A stretch of 7,353 nt of DNA, from contig JBCDBW010000161.1 in NCBI GenBank assembly GCA_039182965.1, positions 1 through 7,353 on the forward strand, in the 5' to 3' direction. The notes below the pieces were generated by a model. The model worked only from the letters and a program-made list of their open reading frames with translations. It searched no databases and was not told where the DNA came from. This stretch comes from JBCDBW01 sp039182965. Lineage in GTDB: Bacteria > Verrucomicrobiota > Verrucomicrobiia > Verrucomicrobiales > DEV007. Both the position numbers and the translations under genes were made by a program. Positions 1 to 6,679 of the stretch are shown in pieces; positions within the stretch are counted from its first letter, which is position 1, and each line of letters starts with the position of its first letter.

Positions 1-38
1 AAAAATGTTGCCATCCCAAAAATCATTCCCCTAACCAT
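1..38 (-). CDS. Partial hydrophobic reading frame running off the left edge
   Basis: An ATG at 38-36 opens a minus-strand frame that stays open to the window edge (MVRGMIFGMATF). The twelve visible residues are hydrophobic, as in a membrane segment. The start lies inside the last codons of the small ORF at 31-126, an 8-nt overlap typical of translationally coupled genes. A weak purine stretch (TAGG) sits about 6 nt upstream. The alternative is that this is the second half of one membrane protein split by a frameshift. However, a TAG at 47-45 in this frame lies between the two halves, so a single indel in the nearby run of six Cs (48-53) would not rejoin them. Family unknown. Confidence 0.3.
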   Translation of the reverse strand, partial: MVRGMIFGMATF

Positions 39-126
39 CGGTACCTACCCCCCACCCTACCGCCCCCACCCAACCCAACACGACTCCGGCCCCAAACATC
101 GCCACCCCAATCCTGAAATACTGCAT
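31..126 (-). CDS. 31-residue glycine-rich single-pass membrane peptide
   Basis: ATG at 126-124, TAG at 33-31. The product starts MQYFRIGVAMFGAGVVLG and continues as one hydrophobic, glycine-rich stretch with GxxxG-like spacing, ending in a short polar tail (GTDG). An Arg just before the hydrophobic run would keep the N-terminus inside. It is G-rich on the coding strand like the neighbouring YjbQ and hydrolase genes, which supports coding. There is no good Shine-Dalgarno; upstream is GTCGTCGGG. It lies about 145 nt downstream of the YjbQ gene on the same strand and overlaps the next frame (start at 38) by 8 nt. No family recognised. It could be an independent small protein or the truncated front of a larger membrane protein. 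Confidence 0.4.
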   Translation of the reverse strand: MQYFRIGVAMFGAGVVLGWVGAVGWGVGTDG

Positions 127-160
127 CCCGACGACGCTACACTCCCAAACAAGAATTTCA

Positions 161-173
161 ATCCGGTCCGGAT
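161..173. repeat. Palindrome ATCCGG-T-CCGGAT upstream of the small membrane ORF
   Basis: Two perfect 6-bp arms around a single central base, 35 to 47 bp upstream of the ATG at 126. This is the size and symmetry of a dimeric regulator site, but no promoter elements are recognisable around it, so an operator role is only a suggestion. Confidence 0.25.
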
Positions 174-186
174 CCCGTCAGTCCTC

Positions 187-271
187 TAAAAAGCTTGCAA
201 CGGACAGACCCATTCCTCGCTTTGACAAAGAATGCGAGCCCATCGCGAAAAGCAGCATCCGATGGCAAGCT
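187..271 (-). terminator. Possible branched RNA structure / terminator after YjbQ
   Basis: Read on the minus strand from the YjbQ stop codon, three nested inverted repeats can pair. The outer stem is AGCTTGC (271-265) with GCAAGCT (198-192), and a T tract follows directly (191-188). Inside it are hairpin one, CATCG/CGATG (264-260 with 245-241), and hairpin two, CATTC/GAATG (234-230 with 215-211). This gives a three-way junction ending in Us, as expected for a terminator or structured 3' end of the YjbQ transcript. The individual stems are short (5 to 7 bp), so chance pairing is possible. Confidence 0.3.
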
Positions 272-693
272 CAGCTCTCCCCTACGACGCTCACCGCCAA
301 CTGACGGGTGTGCCGCGCCACGCGGTGCTCGAACAAATAGATCCCCTGCCAAGTCCCCAACATCAAACGACCATTCATCACCGGCACACTTTCGCTCGTG
401 CGCGTCAATGCCATCCGCAAATGACTCGTCGTGTCGTCCGGCCCCTCATAGGTGTGCACGTAAAACGGCAAGTCCTCCGGCACCAAGTGCTCAAAGAAAC
501 GATGCAAATCATCTCGCGCCGGCGGATCCGCATTCTCATAAATCACCAAGCTGCAGCTGGTGTGCTGCACCGCCACCGTCGCCGTCCCCGTCTCAATCCC
601 ACTGGCCCCCACAATCCGCTCAACTTGAGCCGTGACCTCATAGGTCCCTTTCCCAGAGGTGCTCACCGAAAACGTTTCCGCATGCGCTGTCAT
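271..693 (-). CDS. yjbQ: YjbQ/UPF0047 family protein (secondary thiamine-phosphate synthase type)
   Basis: A 140-residue cytoplasmic protein, the usual length for YjbQ (UPF0047), a small beta-rich family whose members can show weak thiamine-phosphate synthase activity; the true physiological role is unclear. Family signatures are all present: HTSCSL at 44-49 followed by ENADP at 53-57, the conserved DDL near 61-63, His80 and EGPDD at 83-87, His91, and LGTWQGIYLFEH at 112-123 near the C-terminus. These His/Asp/Glu positions line the presumed metal or active site. I choose the ATG at 693 because it gives normal family length. A TTG at 723 would add ten residues (PGASGEDRG) with no homology expected. 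The ATG overlaps the TGA of a 28-codon ORF (ATGA). The gene lies 102 nt downstream of the serine hydrolase on the same strand with no terminator between, so co-transcription is likely. Confidence 0.93.
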   Translation of the reverse strand: MTAHAETFSVSTSGKGTYEVTAQVERIVGASGIETGTATVAVQHTSCSLVIYENADPPARDDLHRFFEHLVPEDLPFYVHTYEGPDDTTSHLRMALTRTSESVPVMNGRLMLGTWQGIYLFEHRVARHTRQLAVSVVGES

Positions 694-776
694 ACCACGA
701 TCTTCGCCGCTCGCGCCCGGCAATACAATCTCATCACCGACAAATCACTCTCGGTCTCCCATACCAGAAACTTCAT
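690..776 (-). CDS. Possible 28-residue ORF coupled to the YjbQ start
   Basis: An ATG at 776-774, 19 nt after the hydrolase stop codon, opens a 28-codon frame (MKFLVWETESDLSV...RAAKIVV) that ends in TGA at 692-690. That stop overlaps the YjbQ start codon as ATGA, the classic arrangement for translational coupling or reinitiation. The peptide is charged in the first half and basic/hydrophobic in the second. It has no recognised family and no clear Shine-Dalgarno (upstream GGTTTTCCGATC). It may be a real small protein, a coupling leader that helps ribosomes reach YjbQ, or chance: the exact stop-start overlap is the main support. Confidence 0.3.
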   Translation of the reverse strand: MKFLVWETESDLSVMRLYCRARAAKIVV

Positions 777-795
777 GATCGGAAAACCAACCCGC

Positions 796-1956
796 TCAAT
801 CCGCCCCGCCATACACCGCCCCCACCAAACCCATCGCCTTTTCCTTCGGCAATATTCCCAACTCCATCTGATTCATGACATACCCAAATCCCATGCGGCG
901 ATCCGGATCCGCAAATGCATGACTCCCCCCCGCCCCCGGATGCCCAAACGCTCGCGTCGAAGGCCCAAAAATAGCCCGCCGCTTCGCCCCGCTCTCCCCA
1001 TCGATCGGATCCTTCATCATGCCCGCCGCAAAAGCCGTCGGCCGCATGAAAACCAAATCCTCTCCGTCCACCAGAACCGACTCCATCCACCCCATCGCCC
1101 GCTCGGAAAAAACCCGCTCCCCACCCCACATCCCGCCACACGCCAGAATGCCATAAAACTTCGCCAACCCCGAAGCCGTTGCCAACCCTCCCATCGCCGC
1201 CAATCCTAAATTCCAAGCACTCGGATCGTTAAAGCGCGACACCCCGTCCAGTCCCCGTGGAGAAGTAAAGGCCCGATGCGTCAGGGAATCCACGTTCCCA
1301 AAGGCATTGTAAAACGGTCCGTCTTCTCCCAAACCCTCCGGCCGCGGCTTGCCGGCATAAACCGGAGCCACCCGCCCATAAACATCCGCCGTCAATTCTC
1401 CAATCCACAAATCCAAACCGAACGGCATCGCGAGCCGCTCCCGCCAATACTCTCCCAATGACCGCGCCCCGGTCACCCGCCGCAACAATTCGTCCACAAG
1501 AAATCCCCAGGTGCGTGGATGATAACCATGCCGCCCGTCGCCCCGCCGCCAGGCCGGCGCCTGCGCCTCCAGCGCCCCCACTACTCCTTCATGATCCGTG
1601 ATGGAGGCGTCATCATCCAACCCCGACAACCCCGCCTGATGCGACAAGACCTGCCCAAACGTCAGCCCCGCTTTCTCTCCCGAGCCCAGCCGCTCCCACA
1701 CCGACGCCACTTCCTCATCCAAATCCCTCCCCGCCTCATCCAGAGCCAACAAAAACGCCGCCGCCGACATCCCCTTAGTCGCCGACCACACCGGCACCAG
1801 CGTGTCGCCCTCCCACGGCAAGGTCCCGCCCTTCTCCCGCAGCCCTCCCGCCAGACTCACTTCTTCCGCCCCGTCCCGCCACACCGCCACCGAAGCCCCC
1901 ACGTCCCCACGTACCGAGAAATTCTCGGCAAACATATGCTCCAGTCTCTCCCTCAT
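796..1956 (-). CDS. Beta-lactamase-related serine hydrolase (class C / EstB type esterase)
   Basis: A 386-residue protein of the class C beta-lactamase-like superfamily (COG1680), which includes EstB-type esterases, D-aminopeptidases and penicillin-binding-like hydrolases. The nucleophile motif SxxK is S58-A-T-K61 in WSATKG. LSHQAGL at 104-110 matches the conserved LLSHxSGL block. Tyr145 in GYHPRTWG is the likely catalytic Tyr, replacing the YxN motif. GHPGAGGS at 338-345 takes the place of the KTG/HxG strand. There is no signal peptide or lipobox, so it is probably cytoplasmic and more likely an esterase or peptidase than a resistance enzyme; the substrate is not predictable. Start: ATG at 1956 has AGGGAG directly abutting it, which is too close. 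ATG at 1935 (residue 8) has GGAG 3 nt upstream and AGGGAG about 12 nt upstream, so either start is possible. It is followed at 102 nt by YjbQ on the same strand. The coding strand is extremely G-rich. Confidence 0.92.
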   Translation of the reverse strand: MRERLEHMFAENFSVRGDVGASVAVWRDGAEEVSLAGGLREKGGTLPWEGDTLVPVWSATKGMSAAAFLLALDEAGRDLDEEVASVWERLGSGEKAGLTFGQVLSHQAGLSGLDDDASITDHEGVVGALEAQAPAWRRGDGRHGYHPRTWGFLVDELLRRVTGARSLGEYWRERLAMPFGLDLWIGELTADVYGRVAPVYAGKPRPEGLGEDGPFYNAFGNVDSLTHRAFTSPRGLDGVSRFNDPSAWNLGLAAMGGLATASGLAKFYGILACGGMWGGERVFSERAMGWMESVLVDGEDLVFMRPTAFAAGMMKDPIDGESGAKRRAIFGPSTRAFGHPGAGGSHAFADPDRRMGFGYVMNQMELGILPKEKAMGLVGAVYGGAD

Positions 1957-1979
1957 CTCCCTGTAATCCCGTTCGACCT

Positions 1980-2009
1980 AAAAAAGAAAGGGGACGCTGC
2001 GGCGTCCCC
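1980..2009 (-). terminator. Rho-independent terminator after the TPR gene
   Basis: A perfect 8-bp stem, GGGGACGC / GCGTCCCC (1990-1997 with 2002-2009), with a 4-nt loop. On the minus strand it is followed by TTTCTTTTTT (1989-1980). It stands 64 nt past the TPR stop and only 23 nt before the hydrolase start, so it separates the TPR transcript from the hydrolase-YjbQ unit, or limits read-through into it. Confidence 0.88.
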
Positions 2010-2073
2010 GTCAAGCCTCTCACGCGATGCCCGCAGCGCAACGCAAATAGAAAGACTCTCTAGCTTCCAGAAA

Positions 2074-2574
2074 TCAAATCACTTCCCACAGTTCCGCCAA
2101 GTCCGGATCCTGACGCGCTACATCCATCAAGTGCCGATCCAATTCAAAGGAACGCTCAAGATTATTCCTTCCTTTGTTGATCCGACCCAAACTCACTTCG
2201 TAACAACCCATGTTATAATAGAAAACCGCCGTCTCCCGTAAAGAAGTCGGTCCGTCCAACAAAACCTTGCGCGCTTCCTGCGTCTTCCCCAACTCATGCA
2301 AACAATAAGCCGCATGGATGAACCCCATGTAGTCCTCCGGTTCGAGTTCACACAAACGCTGACTCGTCTCCAACGCCAGATACCACTGCCCACTCTTCAA
2401 CTGCAAGAGCAGCTTCACCTGCAACAAGGCCTGCTCATCCGGATAATCCGCTTCGATCGCCACCACTTCATCCCACGCTTCATCCAGCATCCCCAGTTCA
2501 TAATAACCCTGCGCCGCTCGCAGTTGCTTCTCAAATTCAATCGCTCTGCCGTCCGACTGCCATTTGCTACTCAT
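2074..2574 (-). CDS. Small tetratricopeptide-repeat protein
   Basis: 166 residues, helical, with about four degenerate TPR units: near 17-46 (AAQGYYELGMLDEAWDEVVA), 50-80, 83-112 (AAYCLHELGKTQEARKVLL) and 115-148 (FYYNMGCYEVSLGRINKG). It ends in an acidic tail (QDPDLAELWEVI) typical of TPR proteins that close with DxDLxxLW. There is no signal peptide or membrane segment, so it is a soluble cytoplasmic protein. TPR proteins are scaffolds for protein-protein contact; the partner is not visible here. Start: the ATG at 2574 is the first Met of the frame after the promoter, and GGGA lies 4 nt upstream. The -10 box ends only 8 nt before the ATG, so the message should have almost no leader. It is monocistronic, with its own promoter and terminator. 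Confidence 0.85.
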   Translation of the reverse strand: MSSKWQSDGRAIEFEKQLRAAQGYYELGMLDEAWDEVVAIEADYPDEQALLQVKLLLQLKSGQWYLALETSQRLCELEPEDYMGFIHAAYCLHELGKTQEARKVLLDGPTSLRETAVFYYNMGCYEVSLGRINKGRNNLERSFELDRHLMDVARQDPDLAELWEVI

Positions 2575-2582
2575 GATCCCTA

Positions 2583-2613
2583 ATTATAGCAAAATCACCA
2601 TATAAATTGTAAA
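2583..2613 (-). promoter_or_regulatory. Sigma70-type extended -10 promoter of the TPR gene, leaderless
   Basis: On the minus strand TGCTATAAT gives a perfect -10 (TATAAT, 2588-2583) with a TGn extension. TTTACA (2613-2608) is a fair -35 at a long 19-bp spacing, which the extended -10 can compensate for. The predicted transcription start, 6 to 8 nt after the -10, falls within about 0 to 3 nt of the ATG at 2574. Confidence 0.72.
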
Positions 2614-2626
2614 GCTCATAATTAAG

Positions 2627-2640
2627 AAAAGTTAACTTTT
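2627..2640. repeat. Perfect 14-bp palindrome AAAAGTTAACTTTT upstream of the TPR promoter
   Basis: A fully symmetric 14-mer centred about 57 bp upstream of the predicted TPR transcription start, just above the -35. The position suits an activator or a UP-like A/T element. No known regulator is assigned. Confidence 0.4.
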
Positions 2641-2881
2641 ACCCTACCCGCCCCCAAAGATCCCCCCTCACCGATGACCACCTAACACCCAACAAGTAAC
2701 GAACAACGAATAGCGAAAAATCAACAACGCCCACAACCCCGATGCCAGAATGCGTGTTCCAGGGCGATCGCTAATGCATGCAAAAGGTGCGGGAATTTAT
2801 ATCAAACAGGGGCGCTTACCGAGCTTAAACGACGGTTACAAAGCCGATGGACACCGCATTTCCTGAGAAGATATCTGCAAT
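2641..2881. other. Intergenic segment between fusion gene and TPR gene, no gene seen
   Basis: No convincing ORF, RNA gene or strong terminator was found. The part next to the TPR gene is C-rich and low in complexity. 2698-2718 holds three imperfect 7-nt units (AACGAAC, AACGAAT, AGCGAAA). A single GCGATCGC palindrome lies at 2764-2771. The fusion gene's 3' end has no obvious stem with a T tract, so its termination may be rho-dependent. Confidence 0.5.
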
Positions 2882-5800
2882 CTAAAAATCCCAGTAACGC
2901 TGCGTCTTGCCGGCCCCTTCGGACTTCCAATGAATCAGGCGGAAGGAGTCGAGTTTGATGGTTCCTGGGCGGCGCGCAGGATCAAAACGAAGCGAATCAA
3001 GGATCTCCTCCTCTAGATCGATGTCGAGACGATAGAGACCGGGTGCCACTCTGGTCATCGGGACGGAGCGGTCGCGATGATATCTCTTTTGTTTCTTCGT
3101 TCCCCAGTAAACAACCGGTGGATCGTCAGCGCGCGGCGACTCCATCTTGACTTCGATGGTGATCTGCCCAGCGGTGCGCGGAAAGTCACGGGTCATGAGA
3201 ATAGGATCATTTCCAGACGACTCAATAAGGAGCGCATCGTCGACGCGCTTGATGACGGCATCCTTCCTCGCGATCCAGCCGTGCGCGGTCGGAAGGTAGT
3301 TGGGATTGGGCCGCGGCACAAGGGAAGCCGTTTCCTCAAGATGAGCGCTAATGCTTTGATTGAGAGTCCGGGTAAGTTCGGGATGCTCGAGGCAAAGGTC
3401 TTCCGACTCCCCCGGATCACGGTCAAGATTCACAAGCCGCAGACGATCACTTTGTCCGGGACCATCCGCCCAGAAGCGGGTGAGTTTCCACGGTCCACGA
3501 CGGACCGAAGTACCGGTGATGGTTCCCGTCGCAGGTGGACTGTGGGGGAAGTGACAGAATATTTCACGATTCGGGTCAATCTCGGCCTTCCCTAAAAGAG
3601 TGGGCAGCAGACTGAGACCATCGACGGGTTGTTCCGGTGCCGGGCTCTGACTGACCGCATCGAGAACGGTCGGAAAGATGTCGATGGAACTGACCAGCCC
3701 GGGATTCGTTGAGCCGGCTTCGATCTTGCCGGGCCAGGACGCGAGAAAAGGCACGCGGTGCCCTCCCTCATTGATGTTGGCTTTTCCGTTACGCAAGGGA
3801 TGATTGCTTGTCGCAATGATGCCGTCGACAAAGTTGTATTCATTTCCGCCGTTGTCAGAGGTGAAGATAATCAGGGTCTCGTTCGTAAGTTTGAGTCGAT
3901 CGAGTGCCGCGGTGATTCGGCCGACATTTGTATCAAGTGTTTCGATCATCGCCGCCATGACAGGATTCGCGCGCGGAGCATCTTGAGAAAGTGACCGGGC
4001 CTTGCTGCGATACTTCTCAACCAGTTCAGGTTTTGCCTCAAGAGGAGCGTGCACCGAATAATACCAAAGATTAAGAAAAAACGGCTCGTCTGCTAGAGCC
4101 TGCTCTTCCATCCATTCAATGGTGGCGCCAGTGATGACATCATCAATATGCGAGCCTTCCGGTGCGCTTGGAATCATGTCGCTCGTCCACGGAGCAAAAA
4201 ATCCTCCCGGAGGGCCAGGATGAGAACGGCCGCCTATAACGAAGTCAAAACCCTGATTATCAGGGATGTAAGGCGGACGCCCGAGGTGCCATTTACCAAC
4301 AAAGGCGGTCCTGTATTCCAAATCCTTGAGGCGCTCTGCGAGGGTGACGTAAGCGTTCGGAAAGCGAGTACGGGTCTGCGGTTCGATAGCGTGCTTCGAC
4401 GGTGAGGCCGTTTCCGGCACAACAGGATCGAGCACGACCTTTGGTAGATGCGCCGCCGGTGTCGTCAATCTGACTCGGCCCGGATATTGCCCGGTGAGGA
4501 TGCTCGCTCGCGTAGGTGAACAGAGCGGACTAGCGGAATAAGCGTTGGTGAACCTCATTCCTCGCTTTGCGAGCTCGGCCAAGGCCGGGGTCTCGTAAAA
4601 ATTCTCGGATGGATCGAGGTACGGCGTCGTATCCGAGTATCCAAGATCATCGGCAACAATCAGAACAATGTTCGGCTTCAATTGAGGAAGTCGCCGATTC
4701 TCAGTTGAAGCAAAGAACTTATCAGCAATGGCGTCGTGCTTCCCTTCGGCAGGAGTCCCCAGATCAACGTAAGCATCCCACGCTAGTTTCCGATTGTTGT
4801 TTTCATCAAGAAGTCCAAAGCGCAGATTCCCCTCGCGGTCAGGCATGTCTTGATAACGGTGGAGATGATAAGCCTCAATCGAGGGCAGTTTCCGAATCTT
4901 GCGAAAGGTGTAAAGGATCCCGGCTACCTGACGCTCCTGATCAGCCACCGAAAGAGTGGGCGTGTTGAAGCCCTGCTCAGAAAGAAGAATGGGGCGATCG
5001 GGTCCCAGGTAAGCCGGAAGAACTTCGATGTTCTTAGAGGTGATGTATGGGGTGTCGAAGTCAAAAGTCACCTCGTCATCCCAGGTGTCCGGGTTTCGTA
5101 AATTCACCGGATAAGGGTGGTAAGCAACTCCCCACTCAAACTCACTCTCACCTTCACTTTCGGAGAGCTCACTCCAGAGATCAATGAGATCACGAACCAC
5201 AAAAGCACCACGCCCGATAGACGGTTTGGCCCAGTGGTGTGTCAGGGAAATAAAAACCCGGGCGTTTGGATCGTGAAGACGTGCGCTTAGGTATGTGATA
5301 CGAGCCGAGCGGGCATAGGTCTCAAGGTATCGGGGCAGCGGTTGATCCCCCATGTTCGTCCAAGTCCCATGCTGATCAATCTCATTGTGAAGCACCCAGT
5401 TGGAAATGCGCCGTCCCGGATGAGAGTATCGCTCGGTGATGAACGAGATCGCAGCTCGATAGTATTTCGCACCCGCTTCAGTTGCGAGGTCGGGCATCGC
5501 AAAGATGCCGCGCGGCTCAGATTCAGGGTGCTTCATTCTCGAATTCCGCTGATTGCCAACAAGCAAAATGCAGGTCAGAACAATATCGTTCTCCCGGAGA
5601 CGCTTGATCGTGGCATCTTTGTCTCTGAGAAAGTTCTCGTTCAGATAGTAAGTGGTGCCTTCGAATACCCAAGGAACGCCATCGCCGGTCTTTGCCGGCG
5701 ACAGGAGGCTGGTGAGCACAATGTTGACCGTGGCATGGTCCACTCCAAGCTCGAAGAGTGGGTGGTCGTCACTGGCAATATTGGGAACACCGCCAATACC

Positions 5801-6679
5801 CTTCTGGCTTTTCGTGGCAATTTCAGGAAGTGCAGGAGCGAAACCAATGTCGGTCGGCCACTTGGCCAGCGATGCAATCTTTCGGTCGGACGTTTCCAGC
5901 CGCCAACGTGAAAACACCCGGTCTCGCTGACTCTTGGGTTCGATTCGCGGAACTTTTACAGAAAATTCCTCCGCCTTCTCAATCTTGATCGCCGGATAGG
6001 GAGAAGACCCATGGGACGCCACATGAGCGGGTATCTCGACCAGTTGAACCGCGCCCCCAGCGGTGCCCGAAATAATGATGTGGTCTTCCATCGCTTTCAC
6101 CGACTCGATCATGTTTGGATACCAATCACGAAGGTATTGAAGAAACGCATCCGAGTCGGCTTGACGGCTGGATAGAATTCTCTCTCGATCACGGCGCTTC
6201 GCAATTTCCTGCGGAGTCGCTTTGCGAAGGAAAAAGTTTCGAATCTGAAGGCCCTCACCGGGTTTGCCCTTGAGTGAAAAGTGAAAGCGCGTCTCACCGG
6301 CCGGTCGCTGTTCCAACTCAATGGAAAAAGGTTGCCAAGTTTCTGCAAGGGGAACAGGCGCCGAATTAGCAAAAACCATTTCCCCATCTTCGTTCTTGAA
6401 TCTTACGGCCAGAGAGTCAATTCCACTGGTTGAAAAGTATTCAAAGGAAAGCATGGTCTCCTCGACCGGGGCCTTGATCGGCTGACTCCAGAAATGGGGC
6501 GTCGTACCGGTGATCGTGATGGTGGCATCTCCTTGGGCCGAGCGCTCGATTCTGACATCGCGATGAGGTCCCGGTGCTACGGCGGTCGTGGCATACAGTG
6601 GCCCGATAACACCATGAAAAATCGTCAGCGATGCTAGGGCGGTGAGGATTGGACTGCGAAACAAAGTGACGGCGTTCAT
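2882..6679 (-). CDS. Exported fusion: clan GH-A-like (DUF5722-type) domain plus formylglycine sulfatase
   Basis: 1265 residues. Residues 1-30 form a Sec signal peptide (hydrophobic 10-28, likely cut near YATTA), so it acts outside the cytoplasm. About 41-153 is a beta-rich, probably carbohydrate-binding part. About 300-640 resembles DUF5722 and looks like a clan GH-A barrel: WVLHNEID with Asn432-Glu433 as candidate acid/base, HPYP at 521-524, and LLSEQGFN with Glu568 as candidate nucleophile. About 665-1128 is a complete type I sulfatase: D677-D678, CSPTR with Cys720 (to be formylglycine) and Arg724, GKWHLG (K796, H798), H877, SDNGGN (D942, N943) and K966. About 1130-1265 is a beta-rich C-terminal domain ending LRFDPARRPGTIKLDSFRL. 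The protein probably desulfates and cleaves a sulfated glycan; the substrate is unknown. Maturation needs an FGE or anSME encoded elsewhere. The ATG at 6679 gives a proper signal peptide but has no Shine-Dalgarno (upstream ATCCCTCC). Base composition is less G-skewed than in the left-hand genes. The sulfatase call is firm, the glycosidase role is inference. Confidence 0.93.
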   Translation of the reverse strand: MNAVTLFRSPILTALASLTIFHGVIGPLYATTAVAPGPHRDVRIERSAQGDATITITGTTPHFWSQPIKAPVEETMLSFEYFSTSGIDSLAVRFKNEDGEMVFANSAPVPLAETWQPFSIELEQRPAGETRFHFSLKGKPGEGLQIRNFFLRKATPQEIAKRRDRERILSSRQADSDAFLQYLRDWYPNMIESVKAMEDHIIISGTAGGAVQLVEIPAHVASHGSSPYPAIKIEKAEEFSVKVPRIEPKSQRDRVFSRWRLETSDRKIASLAKWPTDIGFAPALPEIATKSQKGIGGVPNIASDDHPLFELGVDHATVNIVLTSLLSPAKTGDGVPWVFEGTTYYLNENFLRDKDATIKRLRENDIVLTCILLVGNQRNSRMKHPESEPRGIFAMPDLATEAGAKYYRAAISFITERYSHPGRRISNWVLHNEIDQHGTWTNMGDQPLPRYLETYARSARITYLSARLHDPNARVFISLTHHWAKPSIGRGAFVVRDLIDLWSELSESEGESEFEWGVAYHPYPVNLRNPDTWDDEVTFDFDTPYITSKNIEVLPAYLGPDRPILLSEQGFNTPTLSVADQERQVAGILYTFRKIRKLPSIEAYHLHRYQDMPDREGNLRFGLLDENNNRKLAWDAYVDLGTPAEGKHDAIADKFFASTENRRLPQLKPNIVLIVADDLGYSDTTPYLDPSENFYETPALAELAKRGMRFTNAYSASPLCSPTRASILTGQYPGRVRLTTPAAHLPKVVLDPVVPETASPSKHAIEPQTRTRFPNAYVTLAERLKDLEYRTAFVGKWHLGRPPYIPDNQGFDFVIGGRSHPGPPGGFFAPWTSDMIPSAPEGSHIDDVITGATIEWMEEQALADEPFFLNLWYYSVHAPLEAKPELVEKYRSKARSLSQDAPRANPVMAAMIETLDTNVGRITAALDRLKLTNETLIIFTSDNGGNEYNFVDGIIATSNHPLRNGKANINEGGHRVPFLASWPGKIEAGSTNPGLVSSIDIFPTVLDAVSQSPAPEQPVDGLSLLPTLLGKAEIDPNREIFCHFPHSPPATGTITGTSVRRGPWKLTRFWADGPGQSDRLRLVNLDRDPGESEDLCLEHPELTRTLNQSISAHLEETASLVPRPNPNYLPTAHGWIARKDAVIKRVDDALLIESSGNDPILMTRDFPRTAGQITIEVKMESPRADDPPVVYWGTKKQKRYHRDRSVPMTRVAPGLYRLDIDLEEEILDSLRFDPARRPGTIKLDSFRLIHWKSEGAGKTQRYWDF

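Noticed and set aside
232..1209. Long plus-strand open frame (325 codons)
   Set aside because: It lies antisense to YjbQ and the hydrolase, its product is a His/Arg/Pro-rich low-complexity sequence typical of the reverse of a G-rich gene, and both minus-strand genes have firm family motifs.
1519..2241. Plus-strand frame of 240 codons across hydrolase, terminator and TPR gene
   Set aside because: It crosses two well-supported minus-strand genes and a terminator, and is rich in Arg/Pro/His with no domain.
2698..2718. Three imperfect 7-nt units (AACGAAC, AACGAAT, AGCGAAA), considered as iterons
   Set aside because: Too few and too degenerate, with no replication gene nearby.
2764..2771. GCGATCGC, identical to the cyanobacterial HIP1 octamer
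   Set aside because: Only one copy was noticed in 7.3 kb, so there is no HIP1-like abundance and no other cyanobacterial sign.
5342..5911. Plus-strand frame of 189 codons inside the fusion gene
   Set aside because: Antisense shadow of the GH-like domain, where the minus frame carries HNEID, HPYP and signal-peptide-linked continuity.
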